A DNA stretch of 64,000 nt from the NCBI RefSeq assembly GCF_036030735.1, contig NZ_CP107928.1, positions 806,001 through 870,000 on the forward strand, in the 5' to 3' direction. The DNA comes from Streptomyces sp. NBC_00425 (lineage in GTDB: Bacteria; Actinomycetota; Actinomycetes; Streptomycetales; Streptomycetaceae). Shown piece after piece: positions 45,212 to 54,348 of the stretch. The translations under genes and the position numbers were made by a program. Under the pieces are notes generated by a model. The model was not told the origin of the DNA and did no database searches. It saw only the letters and a program-made list of their open reading frames with translations. Positions within the stretch are counted from its first letter, which is position 1. The number at the start of each line of letters is the position of its first letter.

Positions 45212-45415
45212 GACAGGATCCCCCCACGGGACTGATGCGACAAGTGGCGTGATGTGTGCGCACGAATGTGCGACGAGACGCCGAAGAGTAGCAGCCAGGG
45301 CGACGCTCTTCGCAGGGATTACCCGGGGAGGATTCCGAGGCCGACGGTCGCATCGCCCTGACCGCCGCGAGCCGTCCCACCTCAACCGGCCGGCACCGAG
45401 ACCGGTGTTGTGGGG

Positions 45416-45766
45416 TCACAGGCTGTGGGCCGTGGGGTGGAGTGGTTCGTACAGCGGGAGTTCGGCGCCGCTGGGAAGCCGGATCGCGGCCAGTTTGCCC
45501 CAGCGCTGCTCACTGACCGGCCGGGTGATCTCGACCCCCTGCGCGCGCAACCCGCTGAGCTGGGCGTCAAGGTCATCGCACATCAGGAAGAACTCGTGCC
45601 GGGGCGGGCCGTCGGTCGGGTGAACGGCCGCCTCGGCCGGAGGCAGCTTGAAGACGAGCCAGCCGCCGCCGGCGTCGACGCCGGGAAAGCCGAGGACGTC
45701 ACGGATGAAGGCACGGTCCGCCTCCGCGTCCTGGCTGTAGAGGATGACATGCGCACCACTGATCAT
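45416..45766 (-). CDS. VOC (glyoxalase-like) family protein
   Basis: 116 residues from ATG 45766, with AGGAG at good spacing. The fold is visible in AHVILYSQDAEADRAFIRDV at the N-terminus, HEFFLMCDDLDAQLSGL in the middle and IRLPSGAELPLYEP near the end. It is one of three VOC proteins in the window. Substrate unknown; cytoplasmic. Confidence 0.8.
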   Translation of the reverse strand: MISGAHVILYSQDAEADRAFIRDVLGFPGVDAGGGWLVFKLPPAEAAVHPTDGPPRHEFFLMCDDLDAQLSGLRAQGVEITRPVSEQRWGKLAAIRLPSGAELPLYEPLHPTAHSL

Positions 45767-46015
45767 GGCCGGCTCCTGCCCTTGGACGTGCTGGCGGTCG
45801 TGTTCCTCCGACATCCTCGCTGCCCCGGGGGCGAGATGCCTTCGTCGGCACGGGGCGACACGAGGTTCGTCCCCGGTCGGGCAGTCCACATGCCGCGGCA
45901 CGACTCTGGAACCATCCCGGCCTCGTCGACGTGCAGGTATGGGGAGTGCCCGGGATGCCGTCCCGGATCGGGACATGACTGCACGGGCCGACGGATGGAT
46001 GCGGGTACGGACCAC

Positions 46016-47221
46016 ATGGATGCAATCCACGACGACGTAGTGGAGTTCGCGCTGCTGCTGACACGTCTGAAGGAGCGCACGGACCGCAGCTACGCGGCGC
46101 TGGGCCGCCGTCTGGGCATGAACGCCTCCACGCTGCACCGCTACTGCGCCGGGGAGGCCGTTCCCCTGGACTTCAGCGGGATCGAGCGCTTCGCCGCACT
46201 CTGCGGAGCCTCCCCCGAGGAACGCGTGGAGTTGCACCGCAGGTGGATCCTGGCGGTCGCGGCACGGCGACGATCACGCCCTTCCGACGGCCGACGGGCG
46301 CCGACGCGCCACGACACCGCGAGCCCTGTGCCTTCCTCCGCACCCGTCGACCACGGCGACCGGACCGACGAGGCGCCCGAGCAGACCATGTCCGCCGGGC
46401 CTCGACGGCGGCCCGTGCGATCGATGGTGCTGGCGGCCTCGCTCGCCCTCGCGTTCGCCGGCCTCACCACATCCGCTGCCGGTCCCCCCTTTGACGACGG
46501 TGGGTCGTCAACCTCCGCCCGCGCCGCACCGAAGCCCTCTGCGCCGGCCGCGCCCAGCGGCGGCAGCCCGCAGAACGACCACGCGGGCAAGGCAGCGCCG
46601 CCGGCCCCGCTCACCTGGACGGCCGACTCCCAGCTCTGGCAGCTCGATTGCGACCATGACTACGTCATCGCCAAGCCTCCGGAGCAGGTCCCGCCGCCGC
46701 CGACGCCGGCAGACGCCTCGGTGTGGGCCACGTCCCAGAAGGCGGTGCACGGGCAGACCACCAATCTGCGGATCTCCGTGCAGGGGCGCGGCTCCGCCGC
46801 CGTGGTGCTGGAGGCACTGCATGTGCGCGTGGTCGACCGCGTCACCCCCGCCGACCGCTCGGGGTCCGCCTACTCCATGTACGAAGGCTGCGGCGCCGTC
46901 CTCGTCCCCCGCTACTTCGCCGTGGACCTCGACGCACGCCGGCCCCTGGCACGGTCCAGGCCCGGCAACGACCCGGACCGACCGGCCCCCGCGATCGGAT
47001 TCCCCTACCAGGTGTCCCTGCGGGATCCGGAGGTCCTGCTGCTTGCCGCACGTACCGAGTCCTGCACCTGCGACTGGTACCTCGACCTCGACTGGTCCTC
47101 GCAGGGCCGGTCCGGCACAGTGCGCATCGACGACCACGGCCGTCCGTTCCGCACCACCAGCATCAAAGGACTACCGCACTACTGGTACCGCGATCCCCGC
47201 GGCTGGGTCCCCATGACCTGA
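46016..47221 (+). CDS. XRE-type HTH protein with TM helix and extracytoplasmic domain
   Basis: 401 residues from ATG 46016; an ATG seven codons upstream is possible. Residues about 8-75 form a helix-turn-helix (YAALGRRLGMNASTLHRYCA), followed by an Arg/Pro linker, a single transmembrane helix at 136-155 and a Pro/Ala-rich spacer to about 205. The C-terminal 195 residues are beta-rich, with Cys pairs (LDCDHDY, SCTCDWY). The layout predicts a membrane-bound DNA-binding protein with an outside sensor, like some Streptomyces XRE membrane regulators. Its target is unknown. Confidence 0.7.
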   Translation: MDAIHDDVVEFALLLTRLKERTDRSYAALGRRLGMNASTLHRYCAGEAVPLDFSGIERFAALCGASPEERVELHRRWILAVAARRRSRPSDGRRAPTRHDTASPVPSSAPVDHGDRTDEAPEQTMSAGPRRRPVRSMVLAASLALAFAGLTTSAAGPPFDDGGSSTSARAAPKPSAPAAPSGGSPQNDHAGKAAPPAPLTWTADSQLWQLDCDHDYVIAKPPEQVPPPPTPADASVWATSQKAVHGQTTNLRISVQGRGSAAVVLEALHVRVVDRVTPADRSGSAYSMYEGCGAVLVPRYFAVDLDARRPLARSRPGNDPDRPAPAIGFPYQVSLRDPEVLLLAARTESCTCDWYLDLDWSSQGRSGTVRIDDHGRPFRTTSIKGLPHYWYRDPRGWVPMT

Positions 47222-47351
47222 CCATCTGTCAGGCAGGGTCCGGACCCGTGGCTGACGGAACAACAGGCCGTGCCTCTCGCTGTTCCGCCCGGGGCCCGGC
47301 GGCAGGCGCGGTCCCACACGCCTGCCGGCCGATCCCCCGGATCCGGCGGAT

Positions 47352-47729
47352 CTAGCAGGTCGCGCTGCTGGAGATCTTTATCCCGTTGACGACCGCGGAG
47401 TTGGCGAACACGGTCGAACTGTTCGGCGGAAGGCAGATCGAGCCTCCGCCCTGGAGCCGCAGGTACACCACGTCGTCGTTCCGGGTGTTCAGGACCCCGT
47501 AGTGCGGCCGGGGCGTGACCGCCTGAAAGGAGGTGGTGACGTCCTTGTACTTCGACATCGGCTTGCCCGCGAGCAAGGCGTCGTTGTCCACGTAGAAGCA
47601 GACGTAGGGGTACGGGCAGCCCTGGGTGGGGGACTCCGCGTGGGCCGCGGACGCGCCGGTCAGGGACATGGCCGCGACAGCCACGCCCACCCCCGCAGAG
47701 CCGACGGCCTTCCGGATGGCAGACTTCAT
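47352..47729 (-). CDS. Small secreted protein, peptidase-inhibitor I36-like
   Basis: 125 residues from ATG 47729, with GGAGG upstream. The Sec signal (KSAIRKAVGSAGVGVAVAAM, cleaved near HAE) precedes a mature domain with C-PYPYVCFYVD and YKDVTTSFQ, resembling the beta-gamma-crystallin-like I36 inhibitor family of streptomycetes. It ends in Cys. Role as a protease inhibitor is inferred from family resemblance only. Three Cys in the mature part may form one disulphide. Confidence 0.6.
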   Translation of the reverse strand: MKSAIRKAVGSAGVGVAVAAMSLTGASAAHAESPTQGCPYPYVCFYVDNDALLAGKPMSKYKDVTTSFQAVTPRPHYGVLNTRNDDVVYLRLQGGGSICLPPNSSTVFANSAVVNGIKISSSATC

Positions 47730-47844
47730 CAATCCTCCAAGAACTCGAGTCATCATTCGAAAGTGTCCCGCCTGTGTGCGGCGGGCGTTCAGTACGGGTG
47801 GGCGTTCTGGTCGGCCGCTGGGCAACGGTCCCGGTCGAGCTCCG

Positions 47845-48498
47845 TCACTTCGACATGATGAAGTCCAGGGCGAAACCGGAAGCGGTCGTCCAGTAGGTGA
47901 CGAGCTGACCGTCGTCCGCGTACAGCGTCGGGGCAGGCATGGGGACGTCGATCGGCCGGCCCGCGCTGCTGCCGGGCCTGCGGCCCTGGAGGCCGAGGGT
48001 GATGCTCTTCGCCTCGTACTCGTCCCTGGCGCCACCGCTGACGAGCAGGGCGGCGTAGGCCTCTTCACCCGGAGCCAGAGTGACGGGCACCCCCGGGTTC
48101 GCGTCGCTCTCCTTGATCACGGGCACCGTGGTCCGGGCATCGGCGCCCAGCCGCACCAGCGGGTGGCGGTAGAGATTGCACTTCTTGTCGCCGGCGTTCT
48201 GGACGATCAGGAGGAGGTGCCTGGCCTCCTTGCTGTCCGCGGGCTCCTTGACCGCGGACACCCCGAGAACGTCCTGGGAGCAGGCGGCGACGGTGCCCTT
48301 CCCGGCGGCGGCGCTCTTCGCGGCGGGGGCGCTCTTCGCGGCGGCGGCGTCCGAGCGGTGCGCCACCGCGTCTTCGGTCTTGCCGCCGACCGTCCGCGGC
48401 CCGGCGACGGAGGCCTGCGCCGACACGCCCCACCCGAGAGCCAGGACGAGACCCGCGGCCACGGCCACACGGCGGCCACCGAAAGACTTCACGTTCAT
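47845..48498 (-). CDS. Secreted DUF4232-like protein
   Basis: 217 residues. The start at 48498 has GGAG seven bases upstream, better than the ATG two codons earlier. The Sec signal ends near QASVA-G. After an Ala/Lys/Ser linker, the DUF4232-type domain is seen: a first Cys (AACSQDVLGV), a nucleus HLLLIVQNAGDKKCNLYRHP and a late VTLAPGEEAYAALLV. The family is abundant in streptomycete secretomes with no known activity. It lies just upstream of the I36-like gene on the same strand. Confidence 0.7.
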   Translation of the reverse strand: MNVKSFGGRRVAVAAGLVLALGWGVSAQASVAGPRTVGGKTEDAVAHRSDAAAAKSAPAAKSAAAGKGTVAACSQDVLGVSAVKEPADSKEARHLLLIVQNAGDKKCNLYRHPLVRLGADARTTVPVIKESDANPGVPVTLAPGEEAYAALLVSGGARDEYEAKSITLGLQGRRPGSSAGRPIDVPMPAPTLYADDGQLVTYWTTASGFALDFIMSK

Positions 48499-48804
48499 TT
48501 GCATGCTCCATTTCCGATCGGTACGAGGTCGTCGCACCTGCCCGCGGCCCGGCACACCGCCTGCGTCCCGGCCCCCCGTAGGGACGGATGTCTCTCTTGC
48601 CGGGTGGGTCGGGTGTCGTGGTGCTGTCGGGCCGTCCACCGCTTCAGCCGGTGCGACACACACAGCCTCGGACGCCTTCCGGGCCTGGGACAACAGCCAC
48701 CGCCACCCTGCAACGGTGGGACGATCCCACCCCCGACGACCTGCACGAACAAGGCAGCCTGGGATGCCCGTCCGGGATGCGGGACCCCTCCGGAGGTGGG
48801 GCGT

Positions 48805-49737
48805 TCAGCGCGTGGGAGCCGGTTCCGGCACCTGCTCCGGCTGCTCCGCCTCGTGCGTCTCCTGCGTCTCGTGCGCCTCGGGCCCGCCGAACCATGCCAC
48901 GGCGACCGCGCCCGCCACCGCCAGGACGAAGCCGAGCACCGCCATCCAGGCGAGACCGGCCCGCGAGGCGTCGCCGAGCCACAGCACGCCGATGGCCCCC
49001 GGCAACACGGTCTCGCCGACGACCAGGGCCGCGGTGGCGCCGTTGACCGAACCGATCTGCAAGGCGACGGTGTGCAGGTACATCCCCCCTACGCCCGCCG
49101 TCACGATCGCGTACAGGGCGGGATCCGTGAGCAGCGCGGTCAAGTCGAAGGGGGCGACGCCGCCCAGGATCCGCACGCCCACGCCGAGCGCGCCGAAACT
49201 GAGGCCGGACAGCAGGCCGGCCAGGATCGCCGCGCGGGGACCGACGAGGCGTACCGCGACCGTGCCGCCCACCGTCAGAGCGAGCGAGACCGCGAGAAGC
49301 CACCAGTGCGTGGCGATCGGGATGCCGTGTCCACTGCCCTCCTCCCCCGCCGCCGTCGCGAGCAGGACGAGCGCCGCGCAGACCACGCCGATGGACGTCC
49401 ATTCGGCGCGAGTCAGCCGGACGCCGAGGAGCCGCACGCTCAGCACCGCGGTGATGATGAGGTTGGCGCTGATCACGGTTTGCGAGAGGAACAGCGGCAG
49501 CAGCCGAGCCGCCAGTGCGCCGAGCCCGAAGCCCACGAGGTCCAGGACGGTACCGACGACGAACTCCCAGGTCATCGCGGCCTTCGCGGTCGAGGAGAGG
49601 CTCGGCCCCCCGTACTGGGTGCGGGCCGAGGTGGCCGCGTCGCTCCGCGCGGACCTGCGGGACCCGACGGCTTGCAGGACCGAGCCCGTGCCGTAACAGA
49701 CGGACGCCGCAACGGCTGTCACCAAGCCGATCAACAC
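48805..49737 (-). CDS. DMT/EamA-like multi-pass transporter
   Basis: 310 residues from GTG 49737, which has GGAG six bases upstream. The protein has about nine to ten transmembrane helices: GLVTAVAASVCYGTGSVL at the N-terminus, FLSQTVISANLIITAVLS in the middle and the final helix near residue 285, followed by an acidic Glu/His/Thr tail. It is of the drug/metabolite transporter superfamily; substrate unknown. It is monocistronic. Confidence 0.7.
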   Translation of the reverse strand: MLIGLVTAVAASVCYGTGSVLQAVGSRRSARSDAATSARTQYGGPSLSSTAKAAMTWEFVVGTVLDLVGFGLGALAARLLPLFLSQTVISANLIITAVLSVRLLGVRLTRAEWTSIGVVCAALVLLATAAGEEGSGHGIPIATHWWLLAVSLALTVGGTVAVRLVGPRAAILAGLLSGLSFGALGVGVRILGGVAPFDLTALLTDPALYAIVTAGVGGMYLHTVALQIGSVNGATAALVVGETVLPGAIGVLWLGDASRAGLAWMAVLGFVLAVAGAVAVAWFGGPEAHETQETHEAEQPEQVPEPAPTR

Positions 49738-49888
49738 GATTCGCTCCGTTCCTGATGGGCACCGACTCAGCGCCATCTCGGTTGACCAGACGGCATCCGG
49801 GCACGGAGCGTTGCCTCACCGTCGACTTCGCCCCCCACCCGCTGGCCCCCCACCCGCTCCCGGGCCGGGACGGCGGGCGCGGCGGGCG

Positions 49889-50911
49889 TCACCCCAGATA
49901 GGCGGGGGCGACCGCGGAGTTCATCAGACGACGGGCTCTGCCGGTGCCGTCGGCGGGGACGGTCCACAGGTCCGAGCCGTAGTCGCCGGGCAGGGCGTAG
50001 ACGAGGGTGGCCCCGTCGGCCCACAGGGCCTGGTCGTCGATGTTGCGGCCCTCGGCGGTCGCGGTCTCCCGCATGGTCCGCAGGTTCAGGACGTACAGGC
50101 GCCAAGGAGCGTCGGGGGAGGCGCCTTCGACGCGCTTCTTGTAGGCGATCCGGGTGCCGTCGGGTGAGAGCGACGGACATTCGACGTTGCGGTGCAAGGT
50201 GGTGAGCGTGCGTGCGGTGACGTCGCCCCGGACGAGGTAGGTACGGCCGCCGGTCGCCAGCGTCGCGTAGAAGCGCTGGTCGTCGGCGAAGGTGACGCCC
50301 CAGATGTTGACGTCCGCCGCGTGGAAGGACCGGCCGTCCCGGATGACGTCGAACGTCTCCAGGTTGTCGTCGATCGCCCATGTGCGGGTGTCGACGATGG
50401 CGGTGCGGGTGGAGAAGTCGGTCCCGGCGTACGAGTCTCCGCTGACGAACACCGTCCAGGCGACCAGATGGCCGGAGGGCGAGACCCGGGCCCGGGTCGG
50501 GATGCCGGCCGCCGGGAAGCGGTGCCGTTCGCGCAGGTGGGCGTCGAGCACCACCGCGCGGTAGGTGTCCTCCAGTGGGCCGTGCACGGCCTGGAGGCAG
50601 ATACCGGTGCCGGCCGCCGCGTGGAAGCGCAGACACTTCACGCCCGACACGGTTCGCGGGCCCTGCGGATCGTCGGCGGGCACGGTGGCGATCTCGTCGC
50701 GGTGCGGCCCCCACGCCAGGTTGCGTACCAGCAGTCGGCGTTCGGCCGTCGGCCGCAGCGAGACGGGTCCGGCGCGCACGGTCGGACCGTCCGCCTGCTG
50801 CTCGTCCCGCATGCCCGACCGGTGGGCGGCGTGGAGCACTGCCCCCGTGCCGACCGCGCCGAGCAGGGCGACGGCGACCAGCAGGATCACCAGGCGGGTT
50901 GTCCGGGTCAT
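49889..50911 (-). CDS. Membrane-anchored beta-propeller (TolB/WD40-like) protein
   Basis: 340 residues from ATG 50911. An N-terminal helix (about 7-27) anchors a propeller-like domain with TolB-type blades (CPSLSPDGTRIAYKKRV near residue 246, LWADGATLVYALPGDYGSDL near residue 297). It overlaps the stop of the upstream MFS gene by ATGA, so the two are translationally coupled. It probably lies outside the membrane as a partner of the transporter; this is inferred. Confidence 0.65.
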   Translation of the reverse strand: MTRTTRLVILLVAVALLGAVGTGAVLHAAHRSGMRDEQQADGPTVRAGPVSLRPTAERRLLVRNLAWGPHRDEIATVPADDPQGPRTVSGVKCLRFHAAAGTGICLQAVHGPLEDTYRAVVLDAHLRERHRFPAAGIPTRARVSPSGHLVAWTVFVSGDSYAGTDFSTRTAIVDTRTWAIDDNLETFDVIRDGRSFHAADVNIWGVTFADDQRFYATLATGGRTYLVRGDVTARTLTTLHRNVECPSLSPDGTRIAYKKRVEGASPDAPWRLYVLNLRTMRETATAEGRNIDDQALWADGATLVYALPGDYGSDLWTVPADGTGRARRLMNSAVAPAYLG

Positions 50912-52260
50912 GCGCGCACCTCATCAGTGGCGAAGGGCGCCTCGTCGGCGGTACGGAGGAGAAACGCGGCGACGACGGCGCTGACGGCCAGTGCGGCGGC
51001 GGTGACGGCGAGCGCGGTCCGGCCGCCCCACAGGCTCCACGCGGCGCCGAAGGCGAGCGAGCAGACGAACCGGGCCAGCGCCTGCCCGGTGGCCACCAGC
51101 GCCTGTCCGGCGCCCTGTTGCCGGGCCGGCGCCACCCCCGCGGTGGCGGCGGCGAGCACGCCGTCGGTGGCCGCGTAGAACGTGCCGTGCAGGACGAGGA
51201 CGGCCACCACGGCCGGAACGCCGTGCCACGGGGAGAGCACCAGTCCGTAGGCGAGCAGGAGGACGCCGTGGCCGGCCAGGAAGAGCCGGCGGCGGGTGAC
51301 GCGGTCGGCGAGCGCGCCGAGCGGCACGGCGAGCAGCAGGAAGAAGGCGGCGGTGCCCAGTGGCAGCAGCGGGAACAGGTGGGCGGGAAGGTTCCCTTCG
51401 CGCTGGAGCAGCAGATAGAGGAAGGCGTCGCTGACGGTCGTCAGGCCGAGCAGGGCCGCGCACACCGTGAGCCGGCGCAGTTGCGGGCGGCGCAGCAGCC
51501 CGATGGCGTCCCGCAGCGTCGGCGGCCGGGTCGGCTCGGGCCGCCGCAGGGCATCGCCAGGTACCGGGTCACGGTGCTCCGGCTGCCGTACGGCGTCGGC
51601 GGGGGCAGAGATCCGGCGGGGCACGAAAAGCACCAGCACCAGGACGCCGAACGCGGCGATGCAGCCGCTGACCGCGAAGACCGCGTCGTATCCGTCGACG
51701 GTGGCCCGCAGCACGGCGAAGGCGACGAGCGGGCCGAGGAGCGCGCCGGTGGTGTCCATGGCCCGGTGCACGCCGAACGCCCGCCCCCGGCGCCCGGGCT
51801 CGGTGGCCAGCGAGATCATCGCGTCCCGGGGGGCGGTACGCAGGCCTTTGCCGGTGCGGTCGACCGCGAGGACGGCGCTGATCACGGGCAGGGTGTGCGC
51901 GAGCAGCAGCAGCGGCTTGCACAGCGCCGAGAGGCCGTAGCCGAGGCCCGCCACTACCTTGTGCCGGCGGCCGCCGCGGTCGGCGAGGTGGCCGCCGGCC
52001 AGCCGGACCAGGGCCCCGACGCCGTTGTTGATGCCGTCGAGGAGACCGAACCCGAGCGGCGACAGGCCGAGGCCCGCGACCACGTAGAGGGGCAGCACCG
52101 CGGTGACCATCTCCGAGGAGATGTCGGTGATGAGGCTGACCGCGCCCAGGGCCAGCACGGTGGCGGGCACGGCGGCCGGCCGCCGCCCCGGACGGGTGTC
52201 CGGGACGACGACGGCCTTGGTGCTGCCGGAATCCGTACTGCGGGAGTCCGCGAGGTACAC
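50908..52260 (-). CDS. MFS transporter
   Basis: 450 residues from GTG 52260, five bases after the upstream phosphoesterase stop. Twelve helices are predicted. The MFS loop signature is present near residue 105 (GGHLADRGGRRHKVVAG), and a VDRTGKGLRTAPRDAMIS segment near residue 147 is typical of a bacterial MFS subgroup related to putative drug exporters. A loop of about 30 residues separates the two halves. It is coupled to the anchored propeller gene; substrate unknown. Confidence 0.8.
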   Translation of the reverse strand: MYLADSRSTDSGSTKAVVVPDTRPGRRPAAVPATVLALGAVSLITDISSEMVTAVLPLYVVAGLGLSPLGFGLLDGINNGVGALVRLAGGHLADRGGRRHKVVAGLGYGLSALCKPLLLLAHTLPVISAVLAVDRTGKGLRTAPRDAMISLATEPGRRGRAFGVHRAMDTTGALLGPLVAFAVLRATVDGYDAVFAVSGCIAAFGVLVLVLFVPRRISAPADAVRQPEHRDPVPGDALRRPEPTRPPTLRDAIGLLRRPQLRRLTVCAALLGLTTVSDAFLYLLLQREGNLPAHLFPLLPLGTAAFFLLLAVPLGALADRVTRRRLFLAGHGVLLLAYGLVLSPWHGVPAVVAVLVLHGTFYAATDGVLAAATAGVAPARQQGAGQALVATGQALARFVCSLAFGAAWSLWGGRTALAVTAAALAVSAVVAAFLLRTADEAPFATDEVRA

Positions 52261-52265
52261 GGGCG

Positions 52266-53156
52266 TCAGTTCCAGATGCCGGTGATGTCGGACGCCGACG
52301 CGGCGTTGCCCGCGTGCGTGGACAGGCCGGCCAGGTCCTCGAGTGTGCGCAGCACGTTGTAGTGGTTGTAGGTGGTGGCGGTGGAACTGCCGGCCGTGAC
52401 GTGCTCGCCGTAGAAGACGGTGGGGATGCGGTTGCCGGACAGCTTGTTGTCCTCGTCGAAGGTGACGGCGAGGATGCTGTTGTGGGTCTTGGCCCACGTC
52501 GCGTAGGCGCCCAGGTTGTTCTTGATCCAGGTGTCGCCCGTGGAGACCGAGCAGTCGTGCATGTCGCTGCACAGGTTCGGGACGACGAAGGAGACCTTGG
52601 GCAGGGTCGTGTAGTCGGTCGGGAACTGCGCCATGGTCATCGCGGTGTTGGTCGGCACGTTGGAGAAGCCGAACCACGGGTTGTGCTTCTGCGCGTAGTT
52701 GCCGCTGCTGCAGGTGGTCGAACCCTGGCTGGGCAGCGACTCGTTGTAGCTCTTCCATGTCTTGCCCGCGGCGATCAGCTCGGAGCCGAGGTTGGGTGCG
52801 GACATGGACCCGACGCTGACGCAACTGTCGTCGGTGCGGCCCTGGTTGGAGCCCGAGAAGAGCATGTAGTAGTTCGGCTCACTGGGGTGGGTGAGGCCGT
52901 AGGACTGGGTGAGGTTGGCGCCACCCGCCTTGAGGGTGTTGTTGATGTACGGGGCGCTGGAGCTGCCGATGACCTGGGTGTAGGCGTGGTTCTCCATCAC
53001 CACGACCACCACGTGGTCGGGGGCCGGGAGAGCGGCGGCCTGGGCGGTGGTGGACGTGACGGTCCACAGGCCGATCGAGGCGGCGGTGAGGGCGACGGCT
53101 CCGGCGAGTGCGGAGAGGCAACGTCGGTTGCGCTGGGGAGCCTTGACGGCGGCCAT
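52266..53156 (-). CDS. Secreted phosphoesterase (acid-phosphatase AcpA-like)
   Basis: 296 residues from ATG 53156, with GGAGG six bases upstream. The Sec signal ends AQAA. The phosphoesterase family core is visible: DHVVVVVMENHAYTQVIG near residue 44, HPSEPNYYMLFSG near residue 85, VVPNLCSDMHDCS and LAVTFDEDNKLSGNRIP. Members are extracellular metal-dependent phosphatases or phospholipase-C-like enzymes. It is the first gene of a three-gene operon with the MFS and propeller genes. Confidence 0.8.
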   Translation of the reverse strand: MAAVKAPQRNRRCLSALAGAVALTAASIGLWTVTSTTAQAAALPAPDHVVVVVMENHAYTQVIGSSSAPYINNTLKAGGANLTQSYGLTHPSEPNYYMLFSGSNQGRTDDSCVSVGSMSAPNLGSELIAAGKTWKSYNESLPSQGSTTCSSGNYAQKHNPWFGFSNVPTNTAMTMAQFPTDYTTLPKVSFVVPNLCSDMHDCSVSTGDTWIKNNLGAYATWAKTHNSILAVTFDEDNKLSGNRIPTVFYGEHVTAGSSTATTYNHYNVLRTLEDLAGLSTHAGNAASASDITGIWN

Positions 53157-53287
53157 GACTGTCCTCCGGACAGAAGCGACGGACGTTCGAGGGGGCGGCG
53201 CCGCAACACTAGGGGCAACGGGCCGTCGCCGGGTGAAGGCCAGACGAACCGTGGACTCCGACGGGCAAAGATCCCCCCAGGCACAGG

Positions 53288-53476
53288 TCACGCACAGGAA
53301 AAGTCCATGGGCGGCGCCGCGATCCGCCCTTCCAGGAGGGTGAGGCCGAGGTGGCCGGTGGAGAAGCCGACGGCTTCCCGCAGGCCGCCGACGAGGTGGC
53401 CGGTGGAGAAGCCGACGGCTTCCCGCAGGCCGCCGACGAGGTGGCGGACATTCGCGAACCGGCCGGTCGTCGTCAC
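53288..53476 (-). CDS. 62-residue ORF coupled to arsR-arsC, with 15-residue duplication
   Basis: GTG 53476 overlaps the stop of the ArsR-ArsC gene as GTGA. The 62 residues contain VGGLREAVGFSTGHL twice in direct tandem and end PMDFSCA. There is no known family and no independent ribosome site. The overlap supports translation, while the identical DNA repeat suggests recent slippage, so it may be a degenerating gene. Confidence 0.4.
   Translation of the reverse strand: MTTTGRFANVRHLVGGLREAVGFSTGHLVGGLREAVGFSTGHLGLTLLEGRIAAPPMDFSCA
53348..53437. repeat. Two identical 45-bp tandem repeats
   Basis: The units at 53348-53392 and 53393-53437 are identical, with eight bases of a third copy following. 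The unit length is a multiple of three and keeps the minus-strand frame open. Confidence 0.9.
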
Positions 53477-54264
53477 TGGTTGACCGCTTGTGGCGTGGGG
53501 ACGAGCACAGGCATCAGGTAGCGGATGCGGGTGTCGATCTCTGCTGCCGTGCGGACGAACGCGGAGCGGCCGACGGGGCCCGGTCCGTTGGCTGCGGTCG
53601 GGTCGGGGATGCTCCAGTGGACCAGCCGTGGCCGGTCGTCGCCGACGTCGGGGCAGACCTCGCGGACCTTGTCGCACAGGCTGATCACGTAGTCGAACCG
53701 GCGGCCGGGCAGCGTGTCCAGGTGTCGTGGGCGCTGCCCCGAGATGTCGACGCCGTACTGCTCACGCAGGACGCGTACGGCGTCGACATGGACACCGGGT
53801 TTGGGGTGGCTGCCGGCGCTGGTCACCTCGACCTGGCCTCTGGTGCGGTGACGCAGCAGTGCCTCCGCGATCGGTGAGCGGGCGCTGTTGCCGGTGCAGG
53901 CGAAGAGGACGGCGGGTCGGCCGGCCGTGCGCGTCGGGAAGGGCGGTGCCAGTGGCGGGGTGGGGGCGAAGCCCAACGCCGGGTGCAGGGCGCCACCCGC
54001 GTCGGCGAGCGCATGGGCGCATCGCTCCAGGTCCAGGTGGTAGTAGCTGTCGCGGGCGTCGTAACTGCTGCGGTGTGCGGTGACCAGCCCCGCGCCGCGC
54101 AGCAGCCGCAGATGGTAGGAGACCAGGTTCTGCGGCCGGCCGACCCGTTGCACCAGGTCGCGGACCCGGTAGTCGCTCGCGGCGAGTTCGGCCAGCAGCC
54201 TCCACCGCAGCGGGTGGGCGGCCAGCCGCACGAACGCCGGCGCGGCAGCACCAGAGTGCCTCAT
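53473..54264 (-). CDS. ArsR-ArsC fusion: HTH repressor plus LMW-PTP-type arsenate reductase
   Basis: 263 residues. Residues 10-90 form an ArsR winged helix (QNLVSYHLRLLRGAGLV). Residues 115-263 form a low-molecular-weight phosphatase-like arsenate reductase with the CX5R loop C123-TGNSA-R129. The Cys pair C197 and C204 is spaced by seven as in the thioredoxin-coupled ArsC triad, and an Asp lies in the WSIPDP loop. All three redox Cys are therefore present. It is divergent from an APC permease with an ArsR operator between. It would both sense arsenite or arsenate and reduce arsenate. Confidence 0.85.
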   Translation of the reverse strand: MRHSGAAAPAFVRLAAHPLRWRLLAELAASDYRVRDLVQRVGRPQNLVSYHLRLLRGAGLVTAHRSSYDARDSYYHLDLERCAHALADAGGALHPALGFAPTPPLAPPFPTRTAGRPAVLFACTGNSARSPIAEALLRHRTRGQVEVTSAGSHPKPGVHVDAVRVLREQYGVDISGQRPRHLDTLPGRRFDYVISLCDKVREVCPDVGDDRPRLVHWSIPDPTAANGPGPVGRSAFVRTAAEIDTRIRYLMPVLVPTPQAVNQ

Positions 54265-54275
54265 GGATCCAAAAA

Positions 54276-54297
54276 TACATCAAAGCATGTTGATGTA
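54276..54297. promoter_or_regulatory. ArsR-type operator TACATCAA-N6-TTGATGTA
   Basis: Perfect 8-bp arms around AGCATG, containing the ATCAA-N6-TTGAT core of ArsR/SmtB sites. It lies 12 bases from the ArsR-ArsC start and 52 before the permease start, so one site can control both. Confidence 0.8.
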
Positions 54298-54348
54298 CCT
54301 TGCTGCCCGGGAGTCCCGACCCTCCACGCCGGAAGACGGAGGCACGTC

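Noticed and set aside
47626..49755. Long plus-strand open frame across several minus-strand genes
   Set aside because: It spans three well-supported minus-strand genes and their intergenic gaps, with no ribosome site or homology.
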